Positions 1 through 14,331 are shown, counted from the stretch's first letter. The stretch: 64,000 nt of DNA from Tolypeutes matacus (GCA_026826555.1 JAKSZT010037307.1:2123879-2187878), one strand, 5' to 3'. Made by a program: numbers and translations. The notes: generated from the sequence alone by a model not told the origin.

Positions 1-455
1 TGTTAATTCTTTTTGAAATGCTTGGTAGAACTCACCTGTGAAGCCATCTGGTCCTGGACTTTTCTTTGCTGGGAGATTTTTGATGATGGATTCAATCTCC
101 TTAATTGTGATTGATTTGTTAAGTTCTTGTATTTCTTGTTGTGTCAGTGTAGGTTGGTTGTACGTTTGTAGAAATTTGTCCATTTCATCTAGGTTGTTTA
201 GTTTGTTGGCATATAGTTTCTCATAATATCCTCTTATGATTCTTTTTATTTCTGTGAGGTCATTTGTAATTTCCCCCCTTTCATTTCTGATTGTATTTAT
301 TTGCATCTTCTCTTTTTTTCTTTGTTAGTCTAGCGAGGGGTTTGTCAATTTAATGATCTTCTCAAAGAACCAGCTTTTGGTTTTGTTGATTTTCTCTATT
401 ATTTTTCTGTTCTCATTTTCATTTATTCCAGAGAAACCATTTAAATTCCAGCATC
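1..455 (-). mobile_element. LINE-1 fragment (ORF2 reverse-transcriptase part), antisense
   Basis: The reverse complement reads like L1 ORF2 near the start of the reverse transcriptase domain (a degraded version of the '[10 protein letters not shown]' segment is visible around positions 30-60). It is interrupted by stops and cut off at about 455 by a SINE, so it is a dead fragment. It lies in an IP6K1 intron and continues out of the window to the left. Family recognition is from memory; the subfamily is not assigned. Confidence 0.8.
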
Positions 456-461
456 CATTCT

Positions 462-890
462 TTTTTTTTTAAAAAAAAGATTGATTTATTTACTTTTATC
501 CATTTTTACCCCCTTCCCCCCGCCGTTTTTGCTGTTTTTGTGTCCATTCGCTGGGCAATTCTCTGTGTCTGTTTCCTGCCCTTTCTTCTCATCCCTCTCC
601 TCCTGTCTTCACTGGAATTCGATCCTGGGAACCTCCCATGTGGGGGAGAGGCATCCTACCACCTGCGCCACCTTAGTTCCTAGTTTTTTGGTGTGTCTCT
701 TCTTGGCTTTCCCTTGTGTCACTCTCCTGTTATGTCATCATCTTGCTGCGTGGCTCATGGGGGCCTGGTGGCCTGTGCGCCTTCTATATTTTTCTTTATT
801 TTTACCGGGAGGTCCTGGGGATCAAACCCAGGTCCCTCCATACAGGAGACGAACATCCAACCATTTGAGCCACATCCCCCCCCCACCCGG
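462..890 (-). mobile_element. tRNA-derived SINE(s), DAS-like, antisense
   Basis: The T-rich start at about 465-480 is the A-tail of an element on the minus strand. Two tRNA-like cores are visible in reverse: 'gatcctgggaacctcccatg' near 620-640 and 'ggatcaaacccaggtccctcc' near 817-840, the complements of B-box-like GGTTTGATCC / GTTCCCAGGATC. This looks like a long or dimeric xenarthran SINE inserted into the adjacent L1. A short CA/CG-alternating run follows at about 908-935. Confidence 0.72.
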
Positions 891-935
891 CATCTATTCT
901 TGATAAACACACCACGCGCACACGCGCACACACGG

Positions 936-2581
936 AATAGAAGGAAACTTCCTCAGCCTGATAAAGGGCATCTAAAAAACCTACAGCTAGCATCATACTT
1001 AATGGTTAAGTTATCTCTTTACCCCTAAGATCAGGAACTAGGCAAGATGTCCAGTGCTTACCACTTCTAGTCAACATTGTACGGGAGGGTCTTACCAGTG
1101 CATTTAGGCATCCAGAAATAAAAAGCATACAGATTGGAAAGGAAGAAATAAAATTGACTATTTGCATACAACATAGAATTCTGTCTTCTGCCAAATAATC
1201 AAATGTTGGACCAGAATAAAGTCATGTAAAAGACTCAGAAAATTGATCTTTCAAATACCCTTTCTGAGGAAGTTACTTGAGGATACATTCCAGCCAAACA
1301 AGGAGGAAACTAAGAAGGGAAAAATCAGAGGCCCCTTGGAGGAAACGGCTCTCATTCGGGGTCAGTTATGGCAGCATGGGGGCTGTGTGGCAGGCTTAGA
1401 GGCCATTAGTCTAGATCAGAGCATGGGGACAAAGGGGATTGTAGATCCAAGGACATTCGAGGCTTGATTAAATTTAGTTAGAGCTGTGGTAAAGCTAGAA
1501 AAAGGCAGAGGCCAAGGTAGAAACTGCAAAAGAGGCAGCCGCGTGTGTAATAGCTAGAGCGCACCTGTGAAGAGCCAGCTAGGTGAGGCCTGAGTTTAAG
1601 CAACATAATGAAAATATAAGAAGAATGAATCCATTTACCTTAATATTAGAAGGAATTTTCTTTGACAAGGGCCCAGAGATTGAGGGCAGTGCCCACCCAG
1701 AGAAGGAAATGGGCCAAAAGGAAGTATACTCTTGGTCTGGCATATCAACATTCATAAATGCTTCTCAGTAATTTTCAGATTCTAGAGCCAATTATGTTCA
1801 CTGAGGATATAAAAGTAAAATGTAAATGACAAAATGAGGGATGTGGAGGGTGGTAGGCAAAGGACCGCCTGGATGCCCTTTTTTTTTTCTTTCTTTTTTT
1901 TTTTTAAATTTGCTGTGCCTTGAGCCAGGTTTCTGGGTATTGTTTGTTTTTAACTCCTTTGGTAATAACCCAGAAGAAACTGAACAAGCTTTTTAATAAA
2001 AATGGACATGAGGCTTTTCCATGAGTCCAGTGTAGAAAACAGAAAGGTGTTTTAGCTTCGAGCTTCCAGTGGTTTGGTGGGGCAGCAGCTCTATGTGGTG
2101 AAGCTAGTACAGGCTGATGCTTACTGGGGCACAACATGTATTTTGGGGTCTGGCTTGGAGTGAAAAGTGTTGATGTCTCGCTAGGTGACAGTGTCAGGCA
2201 GAAGGAAACCAGATCTAGAGGACACAACAGGAAATGGCAGCATCATAAAACAGTTAAATGAGTAGAGGGTTAAATTATATCAGGTGTGGATGTCACCTAG
2301 AGAACCCAATTCTTTCTAATGGTAGAGAAGTCAAGAATTGAAAGTGAGAGGGCTAAATTAAAAGGTAGAAAATATAGATTTACCCAGGATCACAGGTAAG
2401 GAGCAGATTCAGAATGGGTCATCTGTCTTCTGGGAGGTGACATCCACATGTCCTTTTTGCCACATTGGTCTGCCCTTGGTTCAGGGCAGTGATGTCCATC
2501 AGCCCTGGGAAAATGAGTGCCATGACCTGTGTCCCACCCAGCTTGTGTCCATTTGTTGACTGGCTACGTTTTTCCCAACAG
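936..2581 (+). other. IP6K1 intron segment, no gene seen
   Basis: AT-rich intronic sequence upstream of the first IP6K1 coding exon in the window. There is a T-rich run at about 1878-1905. The remaining sequence carries no protein-like reading frame that I recognise; it may contain old, unrecognised repeats. Confidence 0.6.
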
Positions 2582-5500
2582 GTGTGGTATCTGTCTGTTT
2601 TGAGGGGGACAGTGACGGTTACATCAACCTGGTGGCCTACCCTTATGTGGAAAGTGAGACTGTGGAGCAGGATGACACACCTGAGCGGGAGCAACCTCGG
2701 CGCAAACATTCCCGCCGGAGCCTGCACCGATCGGGCAGCAGCAGTGACCACAAGGAGGAGAAAGCCAGCCTGCCCCTGGAGACCTCTGAGAGGTAAGGGG
2801 GTGGCAAGCAGTGCTGCAGGGGCCTGTCCAGTCCTGTCAGCACAAGTACTCAGGACATCTCTAGGGTTTTTGTTTTGTTTTGTTTTGTTTTGTTTTGTTT
2901 TACCAGGAGGTCCCAGGGATCGAACCTGGGTCCCTCCATATGGGACACGGACCCCAACTGGTTGAGCCACATCCGACCCCTCTAGGGTTTTGATGTACTG
3001 TGGGGAAGCTGGACTCCTGGCTGGGAAAGGACCAGTGGTGTTCTTGGGCCAATACAGGTGTGGCCTCCTCCACCATTTGTCACATTATCCCAGCGACGCT
3101 TCATTTAGAGTATGGCTCTAGCTTGTCGAGAGACAGTGAAGCTCTCTCAGTCCTTTGGAAGCAGGGAAGCACTGCGCTGGTGGCAGCAGAGTCTCTGACT
3201 TTGTCTCACACCCACAAGACGGAAGTTCAAAATGCATCGGTCCACAGTGAGACTCCAGTTGTTTGTTGACTTGCAGGATGTCAGCACTGAAGCTCCACGA
3301 GAGGCCAGGAGAGAAAGGGGCCATGGTTGCTAATGAATACAGAGTTCTTTTTTAGGGTGATAAAAATGTTTTTAAATTAGATAATGGTGGGAGCGGATGT
3401 GGCTCAAGCAGTTGGGAGCCTGCCTCCCTTATGGGAGGTCCCAGGTTTGGTTCATGGTGCCTCCTAAAGAAGATGAGTAGACACAATGAGCTGATGCAAT
3501 GAGCAGACACAACGAGCAGGGGGCAGATGTGACCCAAGCAGTTGGGTACCAGCTTCCCATATGAGAAGTCCCGGGTTCGGTTCCCAGTACCTCCTAAAGA
3601 AGACGAGTGGAGACAACAATGAGCAGAGATAGTGAGCAGACAATGAGCAGACAGACAAGGGAGCCATCTGGGGGCGGGGGGGGGGCATAAATTAGATACT
3701 GGTGATATACAATCTTGTGACTATCTAAAAATGATTATATTTTTAAAAATATGTGAACTAAAAATGTGAACTTCCTAAAACAAACTGAAATCAAAATTGT
3801 GCAGTTAAACTTATTTGTTGAAAAATAAGTTTCAATGAGTAGGATACTCCATGGCTGGATTTAGAAGTTGAAATTGATAAACTTTTCTGATGTGGCAGCA
3901 CATAATTCATCTCTGATACCAGATAATTCAGCAGTGCATGCTGCTGCACACCTGGCTCCCAAAGCTCTCTCAAGGCCCAGGGCCTCCCAGCTCTCCCCAC
4001 GTACTCTGAGGAACCAGGACACGCTCACGTTGAGCAGCACAGAACCCCCCGAGGCTCTGGCTAGGTGTATGATGCACCATCTCCTGTCCTGTCGGGCTCC
4101 TCTCTGGCCAGGTCTGTGTCACTGATGCAAGGAGAGGGCTTCCTGTGTACTCAGTAAGCAGGGCCTCCAGATGATAAATATTCTTGTGGAAAAATGGACT
4201 CCAGCCTGCAAAAGCACTTATTCTAATGTTCTCCCTCTACTCTCTGAGGTGCATCCTCTTGATAATGGTGACTGTGGGGCCTAATCTTGGGCATTTAGGT
4301 GACAAGGAATATTCCCCAAGTCTACCAGGCCACAGTTGGCAGTTAGTGCCACCCTCTCAACAGCTCTTTAGAATGGTCTGTCTTTCGTTCTCCAAAGGTA
4401 CAGAAGTTGCTTCCTAAATCTAGTGAAAAGCTGGTGAACATAGAATAACATCAAGGTCTACCTGTATCCAGGTTCAAGGTCTTGCCTCCGAAAATGACAG
4501 CTTTACCTGCAGTGACCAGACTTCTGTCAGTCCTGCTTGCAGAGTTTCTCAGTTGCCTCAGGAGCTTGTTTCTTCACCAGGGCTGCAGAACCAAGAGTGA
4601 TGCCAAGTGCCACTGGGGTCTATCCAGGCATAGAGAACTTGTTTGCATTTATTTGACAAATAAGTCAATCTTGCTATTTCTTAAAGGGGATCACAAAACA
4701 GGTGTCCCCAGATGGCCTCAGTCATGCCCTTGCCAGAAGAAAATGGGGCTTTTGTCATGCTGAGAGGCAGTGGTGGTCTATTTCTGGTCAAAGAGCAACG
4801 GGCTTTCTTCCAGCGCCTTTTCACCAGTGTCCCGCAGCCAGCCCGGGCACCCTGCAGGGGAGCATTGCCAGCACCCATTAGCCGTGGTGGTTAGCTCGAC
4901 TCTGGCTCATTCCATAGTTAGAGGAAAGGGCAGGAGGTCTGGAGAGGAGGGTGGCATTTGACATTGCTGCAGCACTCCAGCTTGGCTCTGAGCCACAGAC
5001 TTGCCCTGATATTTCCCAGACCCCTGGCTTCACCAGTGCTACGTGGTTTTCTTTGCTTGGCAGTGTCAAAAGCAGCACTGCAAGTTACTTCAAGCAAGGA
5101 TTTTTATGTCGAGATGAGTGAGAAGAAGTTATGGTAGTGTTCCGATATTTTTAATTTGAGTGACTTACAGTATTTTTTAAAATAACATTTTATTGAAGTA
5201 TATCATTCACACATGAACATTCATAAAAGTAAGTGTGTAGTAAAAGTTGTGAAGTTACAGAACAAACATGCATATCATCCTACAGGGCTCCCATACATCA
5301 CTGCACCACTGACACCTTGCATTGTCGTGAAATATTTGTTACAAACCATGAAAGAACATCATCAAAATATTACTATCTCCTATAGCCCAGATCTTACATT
5401 TAAGATATTTTCCCCCCAACTCACCCAATTACTAACACCCTGCATTGGTATTATACATTTGTTATGGTTCACGAGAGAAGGTTCTCATATTTGCCCTGTT

Positions 5501-8500
5501 ACCCGCAGTCCGTCTTCCACCACAGGATGCCCTGTGTTACACAGCCCCATGCTTAGCACAGCCCAAAGTGTACACTCAGTGGCTCTCACTGTCATCATAG
5601 AGTTGTGCTGTCCTCACCTCAGTCAATCTTAGAATGTTTTCATTACTCCAAAAGAAAAAATCCCATACCCCTTTTATCCCCTATAGTTTCGTGGAATTGA
5701 TGCATCTTCTTTGCCATTGCTGCAAAAATATTACAATGTTACTGTTAACTATTGTCCATAAGTGACATTTGTTTTGACATACTGTATTTTAAAAATCGCA
5801 TTCCATCTCTCAAGTGGCTTCATGCTTTCCACGGGTAGGAAGCACCTCTGGGGCCTGCTCAGGGTGCCTCTGTCCTGCTTGTTTTCCTTTGATATTTTCC
5901 ATCTTCTTCCAGGTGTGATGCCAAGACGTTCATAAGCATAATGTTAGCTTGTGCTTTCTTTGTTTGGTGTGAAAGTGCATCTTCATCACGTGAATTGACA
6001 CAAAGAATTATTTTTCAAAGTTTTCACAGACACAGGAGGAACACTACTTACACCATTTAACTCATTTTTTGGCTTCCGCCTCCACAGGGTCTGTGGGGTG
6101 GCAGGGTAGGCCTGCTCCGTGCCTCCCCTACCTGTGTGATGAGACCCCAGAATGGGAGTGACTGTGTCTGAGCCCCTTAGTAGTGTGTGTCTTCTTCTTC
6201 CTTAGTTCCCTGGAAGCCAAGAGTCCAAAGGTGGAAATACATAGCCATTCGGAAGTCCCTTTCCAGATGTTGGACGGCAACAGTGGTCTGAGCTCTGAGA
6301 AGATCAGCCACAACCCCTGGAGCCTGCGGTGCCACAAGCAGCAGCTGAGCCGCATGCGCTCTGAGTCCAAGGACCGAAAGCTCTACAGTATCCTTGCTGC
6401 GCCTCCTTTGGCCGTGTGTGCTGGGACCACCGCCCCAGGTGGGGATGCCTTCCAGGCCCCTGGCTGAGGCCCTGCTCTGTCCAGGGGCCTGCCTTTTGTT
6501 CTCATGTCTCTTCCTCATGGGCACCTCTTTCTCTGGGTCTGACCTTTCCTCTCCTTTCAACATGTCTTTTCTGCCTTTTCAGTCTGGTGAGGCTGATGCT
6601 TAAAACTTAGCAGGCTACGGGAAGCGGCTGTGGCTCAATCAGTAGGGCTCCCGTTTACCATATGGGAGGCCCCGGGTTCGAGTCCCGGGGCCTCCTGGTG
6701 AAGGCAAGCCCGCCCGCATGGCGTGGTTAGCTGACCTAGCGAGCACAAGCAGCAAGGGAGGGATAAATGAATAAATAAATAAAATCTTTAAAAAAAAAAA
6801 AAAAACTTAGCAGGCTAGAATAGTGCGCTCTGGCAGGACTTTCTGTGATGATGGAAGTGCTTTTCAGTACGGGAGCCATTAGCCATAATGAGCAGTTGAA
6901 AGAGGGCTGCTGTGACTGAGGAACTGAATTTTAATTAATTTAAACTTAACAAGCCACATGGGGGTTGTTACTGCCACATTGATGAGCACGTCTAGAATCA
7001 GTGGGGGGTATGTGCATGTGCCAGTGTGAAGACTTCTCCCCTCCCAAAAGATAATCTGTAGTTAAAAATAGCTGAGTCCTGTTTTATTTGCTAAAAACTG
7101 ATGTGTTTGATTTTTATTTTTTTTGTCTAAAGAAAACACCATATTTGCACAACTTAAAATTACTTTGACAATGTTGAAGTATTATGGAGTGGGAATTTTG
7201 ATAATGGTTTAGTGTTTTGAAGCAGTAAATGATAAAAACAAAAAAACATCTAATACTGAGAAACGAAGGGAAAGTGTGCTGAGCACACGTGTGGCTGGGG
7301 CTGACAGTGAGGGGTTGTCAGCCTCCTTGACTGTGGCCCAGAGTTCCTCCTGCTTGAGAACGTGGTGCACCACTTCAAGTACCCCTGCGTGCTGGACCTG
7401 AAGATGGGCACCCGGCAGCACGGTGATGATGCATCTGCTGAGAAGGCCGCCCGGCAGATGAGGAAGTGCGAGCAAAGCACGTCAGCTACACTGGGCGTCA
7501 GGGTCTGTGGCATGCAGGTGAGTTGCCCCTGCGGAGAGCCTAGGGTGCCGCCACTCCTCTGCTTTGGGTCTTGGGCATACTTGCCTGCCAGCCATGCCAA
7601 GTGTCCTCTTCCCACATTGGTTCCAGAACTCCCTCATGGTGTTGAGTGGTTCTTAACACATGTAAGCCCTGATCCCACCTGCCCTTACCTTTTGACCTTG
7701 CTCTGAGCTCCAGGCACAAGAGAGCCTACTGCCTTGACGTTGAGGCAGCTAGGAGCCTTTCTGTCAGCAAGGTGTTCCTAGTTTGAGTCCAGCTGGGCCC
7801 CAGGGCAGCTTGGAGGAGGGCTTCAGAGGTGGTGGCAGGGAACCCATAGGCCTGTCTCGGCTCTCTATTGGCTTTACAGCAGGTAAAACCAGGGTGCCTT
7901 GTTCCAATTTCAAAACTCAGGTTGGTCAGAAGTGCTTTCCAAACAGTGCTTGCCCAGTTCACCATGAGGTCATCAGACCTCCGCGGCACTCATCTCGCCT
8001 GTCTCCTGGGTTTTCAGGTATACCAGCTGGACACAGGGCATTACCTCTGCAGGAACAAGTACTACGGCCGCGGGCTCTCCATCGAAGGCTTCCGCAACGC
8101 CCTCTATCAGTACCTGCACAATGGCCTGGACCTGCGGCGTGACCTCTTTGAGCCCATCCTGAGCAAACTGCGGGGCCTGAAAGCTGTCCTGGAGCGGCAG
8201 GCCTCCTACCGCTTCTACTCCAGCTCCCTGCTTGTCATTTACGACGGCAAGGAGTGCCGGGCTGAGCCCTACCTGGACTGCCGGGCCGAGATGCGTCTCA
8301 AGCATCTGGACATGGGGCTCCCCGAGGTGGCATCGCCCTGTGGTCCCAGCACCAGCCCCAGCAGCACCAGCCCCGAGGCGGGCCCTTCCTCTCTACCCAA
8401 GGTGGATGTCCGCATGATCGACTTTGCACACAGCACATTCAAGGGCTTCCGGGATGATCCCACCGTGCATGATGGGCCGGACCGAGGCTATGTGTTTGGC

Positions 8501-8551
8501 CTAGAGAATCTCATCAGCATCATGGAGCAGATGCGGGACGAGAACCAGTAG
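2582..8551 (+). CDS. IP6K1: Inositol hexakisphosphate kinase 1, last four coding exons (5' partial)
   Basis: Phosphorylates inositol hexakisphosphate to the pyrophosphate 5-InsP7 in cytosol and nucleus. Exons: 2582-2792, 6206-6387, 7342-7517, 8018-8551 (stop TAG 8549-8551). Together they give about 367 residues, from a glycine split across the first junction to 'MRDENQ', matching residues ~75-441 of the 441-residue human protein; the start codon exons lie to the left. The family motif PxxxDxKxG is present as 'PCVLDLKMG' (exon at 7342) and the catalytic 'MIDFAHS' in the last exon. A Ser/Arg-rich linker ([13 protein letters not shown]) precedes the kinase core. The first and last splice pairs are standard GT-AG; the intron 6388-7341 has U12-type signals. 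I see no disruption. IP6K2/IP6K3 are excluded by near-identity to remembered IP6K1 sequence and by synteny. Confidence 0.97.
2871..2980 (-). mobile_element. DAS-like tRNA SINE, antisense, with target-site duplication
   Basis: Antisense core with 'gggatcgaacctgggtccctc' and a (TTTTG)n run at about 2870-2900 that is the reverse of its A-rich tail. An 11-bp direct repeat, TCTAGGGTTTT, flanks it at 2860-2870 and 2981-2991. It sits in the IP6K1 intron about 80 bp past a coding exon. Confidence 0.8.
3386..3690 (+). mobile_element. Tandem pair of DAS-like tRNA SINEs
   Basis: Two head-to-tail copies of the same unit: 'gtgggagcggatgtggctcaa' starts near 3389 and a diverged copy starts near 3519. Each has a tRNA B-box-like 'GGTTTGGTTC/GGTTCGGTTCC' followed by 'cctcctaaagaaga(c/t)gag' and a degenerate 'agacacaatgagcag' tail. 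A short G-run at about 3672-3685 ends the second copy. Confidence 0.8.
5165..5790 (-). mobile_element. Probable LINE-1 3'-end fragment, antisense
   Basis: The stretch begins with 'ataacattttattgaagtatatcattcacac', resembling the reverse complement of placental L1 3'UTRs (TTTATTGA.ATAT.ATTCACA). It is AT-rich, has no coding potential and ends in a diffuse boundary near 5790. Subfamily and exact edges are uncertain. Confidence 0.5.
6388..7341 (+). other. IP6K1: U12-type (minor spliceosome) GT-AG intron of IP6K1
   Basis: The 5' splice site reads exon|GTATCCTTG, close to the U12 consensus RTATCCTTT and unlike the GTRAGT sites around it. The sequence TCCTTGAC at 7324-7331 matches the U12 branch element TTCCTTRAY; its branch A at 7330 is 11 nt from the terminal AG (7340-7341), the short spacing typical of this class. 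There is no polypyrimidine tract between branch and AG. The splice restores codon K (A|AG) in '[13 protein letters not shown]'. Carries a recent SINE at 6618-6801. Confidence 0.85.
6618..6801 (+). mobile_element. Full-length, recent tRNA-derived SINE with perfect 16-bp TSD
   Basis: The tRNA-like head (gtggctcaatcagtaggg) has an intact B box (GGGTTCGAGTCCC), then a non-tRNA body and an A-rich tail (aaataaataaataaaatc, then a pure A run). Identical 16-bp direct repeats AAAACTTAGCAGGCTA flank it at 6602-6617 and 6802-6817. The perfect duplication and intact promoter boxes point to a relatively young insertion. It lies inside the U12-type IP6K1 intron. Confidence 0.9.
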
Positions 8552-11360
8552 GCCCAGCTCTGGGCCCCTAGAGCCCCTTCCTCTCCACCCGCAGGCAGGG
8601 ACCATCGCTCTGAACTTGCCGTGAGGACACACAGACTTTGCTTTTAAAGGGTTATATTTCTCTTTGGTGTAAACTAAAAGAAATGTTTTTAGCTGTAGCC
8701 TGGAATCCATATATATAAAATGGAGGGCAGCACATACGTCCTCTCAGCCAGGCTCCTTAGCTCTCCGGCTCTGACTGCTGTGTCCAGGCTAACTTAGGAA
8801 GGAAGAGGCGCCCCTGGTGGGCTTGGCAGCAGGGATAGGGTGCCCTTGAACATGGGTTTCTCTTGCCTAGGTCTTTGGGTTCTTAGCTGCAAGGCCCTGC
8901 TGGTTGTGGAGTGAAGCCCACAGGCCCCCTCCTTGCCCACTGTCCCGTGCCCGAGAAGTAGAGGATATTAGGTGCCCATCTCTTGGGGCTTGCCAGTCTT
9001 GTGCTGTGGTTGTCAGCCAGCTATTTAACAGCTGTCCCCAGGGCACCATAGGGCCGAGAACACCCATCTGGATCCCTGCTTCTTGGTTTTGACCTTGGCA
9101 CGGAGGCCAACTGACGGCAGAGGGCCGATTGGTTCCCCAGGCATCCCTTGGCACTCGAACCTGCTCTTCATCCTGCCCATAGGACCCAGCCAGCCTCTCT
9201 CACCAAGATCCCTACCTAGGGAGGTCACTCCCATCTGTTCTCCCAAAGGGGACCCAACTCTTTTTGCTGAGAAAGGTGGTGTTCCAGCAGGGCTCAGGAC
9301 CCTGTTTGGCCCTGGCTCCGACAGTGTTTGCAGCTCTTGTGCAGTGGGTGGGAATTTTCCTTCTCCAGCTGGGGCAGCGGTGCTGCCTTTGGATGGGCTG
9401 CTTCTCCCCAAGGCTCCAGGACTGTGGTCCGCTCAGGGTCTCACCTCACAATTCCCCAGGCCAAGCTCAAGGCAGCAGCTCATTGAGAGGAGCTCCAGGC
9501 CCAGGGCCTGGAGGGAGAACTTTCACCTTGTCTGCTCATAGGGATAATGGCTGGGCTGTGGGCACAGTGACCCAGATTCTGCTAATAAGAACTTTGTTTG
9601 ACCATACCTGGGGTCTGTCAGTATGTCCATTTGTCCATCTGCCAGCCCGTCTCTGGGAGTCCCTCACCTGGGGTATAATCTTGCTTATTAGAAAATACCG
9701 CTTTCTTTGTGCTTTCCTCAGTAAAATTCCTTTGTCCCTTTCTGAGGTGAGCTTTTTGCTCTGTACCCTTCCTCAGCAGGTGCTTGCCTTTTTACAGAGA
9801 ACCAGTAGCAGAATGAACTGTAGGAGCCGTTTCCCTGCTGGCCTAGCACCCCCTTTTTGGGCCTGGTGTGCGGCCCCCAACACTGACCATGGTGCAGTGA
9901 AGGCCTAAGCGGTGACACCCCCCAGGATTTTAGTCATTTTTTCCTGACAGCCCTTAATGACACAGAACTGCCGCCACTAACACATGGCCAGGAGGTGACC
10001 CTGCACCCACCTGGGCATTGCTGAGGTGTTAGTACTTTCACCTCCAGGCCCAGGGCCACTGTCATTGTCACTTTTGGCACATCCGTTTTAGCATTAAAGG
10101 TAAGCCTATGTTTGTGAGAGGCCTTGGTAGCTGACAGAGCCCACCTCTTACCTGGGCTCCTTGGTAGGTCCTGCAGCTCTCAGCCCTCTGACCCTGGGTG
10201 CCAATGGTGGGCGGTTTCCGCTTTGGGGCCTGCCTATTTCTGGTCAGTAATGACCATCTTCTCTTCTCTACTATTCTGTGGCTTTGGCCATGGGGGGGAC
10301 AGTATTCCTTTGTTACTGTAGACAGTAATTTCCAGGGGGTGGGGTGGGGGTGGGAAGTACAATACAGAGTCTGGGGCCATTTTGGGGACCCCCTTGATTG
10401 AGCCTCTCCAGCCTGGCAATGTACTGGGGTCCCTGAGTTCTAGATTCTGGGAGCAGATGCTGCCAAGTTCTGCTGCTCCTCAGTGAGGGAGGCTCCGCTC
10501 ACTTATAGTCAGTGTTTTCCTGGCACTAAAAAGAAGGGCCTGGAATTTGTTGCTGTTCCCCAGGACAGGACCCCTTTTTTCCGCACTTTTGACACTTGGA
10601 GAGACAGCCCTGTTATCTGGTGGGTGGTGGGCATACGTGTGCACACACACTCTTCTGCCCTTTCTCCCTTCTCCAGGCCACACGGCCCTGTCCCTGCCAG
10701 ACCTTCCTTTCCAGCCCCAACTTGGGACCAAGTACAACGCGGGATCAGGGTTGGGACGCTCAGGTTACCCCTCTACAGTGCTTCCCAGGGCCGAATCCAC
10801 ACCCTCCTTGGGGTGAGGGGCGCAGGAACGGTGCTTAAAGGGGAAAAGGACCAGTGTAGCAACGTGCAAGGGACCCCACCCCTCCCACTTGGGGCCTGTG
10901 CAGCGGGCGTGGAGATTCCCCTCGAGGGCCAGGGGCCCGGGCTGGATCCTTAACCGCTGCTCACTCGCTCACACCTGGCCACGGCACGTTTCTAGAAGCA
11001 GATTGTTTTGAACTTGTAAAGCTGTACAATTTGGTTCTGTTCTTGCCGATTTTTAAAAACGGTTAAATGAAAAATATTGGAGAACCCTGGGAAGGACCTG
11101 ATTCCTTTGCTTCTCGGGGAACTATAAGGCCTAGTCTTGTCCTCTTTCCTGGAAGCCGATGAGCCTGTCCACGCCGCTCGAGGCCTACCTGCCGCGTCTC
11201 CTCGCACTTGCGTCTTCTCGGGACCTTGCGTGTGGGGGGTGGGGCTCGAGTCTTGGGCCGACCTCGCCCCTTTGTGTGCACCTAGCGCTCCCTCCCCCCC
11301 CCCCCCCCCGCTTGTGTCTGAGGTCGTGTATGTCAAAATAAAGCCGCTAGAAACCGAGGC
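8552..11360 (+). other. IP6K1: IP6K1 3' untranslated region
   Basis: Runs from the stop codon to just beyond the AATAAA at 11337-11342, about 2.8 kb, similar to the long 3'UTR I recall for human IP6K1. There is no strong splice signal or conserved reading frame. A C-run at about 11292-11309 lies just before the poly(A) signal. Its end is inferred from the signal only. Confidence 0.65.
11337..11342 (+). terminator. IP6K1: IP6K1 polyadenylation signal AATAAA
   Basis: Canonical hexamer about 2.79 kb after the IP6K1 stop codon and immediately upstream of the GMPPB CpG-rich promoter. It leaves only about 0.6 kb between the IP6K1 3' end and the GMPPB start codon. Confidence 0.7.
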
Positions 11361-11519
11361 GTGTCTGCGTCTTTGTCAAAGCCCCGACGCTCCCGAGCAA
11401 GCAGGGGTCGCCCCGCCGCCTCCGCCTCCGCCGCTCGCTCCCTCGTCCTTCCGCCCCGGCCGGAGGCGGGTGTGGCCGCAGCGGAGCCGGGTTCCGCCAG
11501 GCTGACACCTCGCCCCTGG

Positions 11520-13889
<2,370 letters not shown>

Positions 13890-14103
13890 GGGGCTGGCAG
13901 AGGAGCCTGTGTCCCCTTCAGCAAGGGGAGCACTGGCACGACAGACCCGGCAGAAGGCCCTGGATTTGTTGCCTTTTGTCTGGGGAGAAATGGACGAGGC
14001 TGAAGCTGTCGGACAGCGACTTTCACGTGGACGTACCTGGCAGGAGCCCTGCTGGGCAAACCCCACAAACCCCCCTCAAGAAGGGCCGGGGCCAGGGCTG
14101 CGT

Positions 14104-14122
14104 GGAATAATAATTTAATGCT
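14104..14122. terminator. AT-rich segment with poly(A) hexamer variants for both GMPPB (+) and RNF123 (-)
   Basis: The short AT-rich island GGAATAATAATTTAATGCTC carries an AATAAT variant on the plus strand (about 14106-14111, some 220 nt after the GMPPB stop). It also carries ATTAAA on the minus strand (14119 down to 14114, some 215 nt after the RNF123 stop). No canonical AATAAA exists nearby on either strand, so this is the best candidate for both 3' ends. Confidence 0.5.
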
Positions 14123-14331
14123 CACTGTGCCCCTGACTGAAAGTCAAGCTCAGGCACAATCAGGGCCCCGGCTGGGCTCCCGCCAAATGAGGCCACACAC
14201 AGGCAAGACGGGGACTGGACAAGGGAGGGCCTTGGGGACAGGGCAGGGGGAGCTCATAAATAGGGTCCAGCCTGGGTCTGGGTTTGCGGGTGCAGGGTCC
14301 AGGGCAGTGCACGTGTGGGTGTCGGGCGGGC

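Noticed and set aside
6618..6801. A functional tRNA gene
   Set aside because: The tRNA-like head has a B box, but the body is non-tRNA with an A-rich tail and target-site duplications, so it is a SINE.
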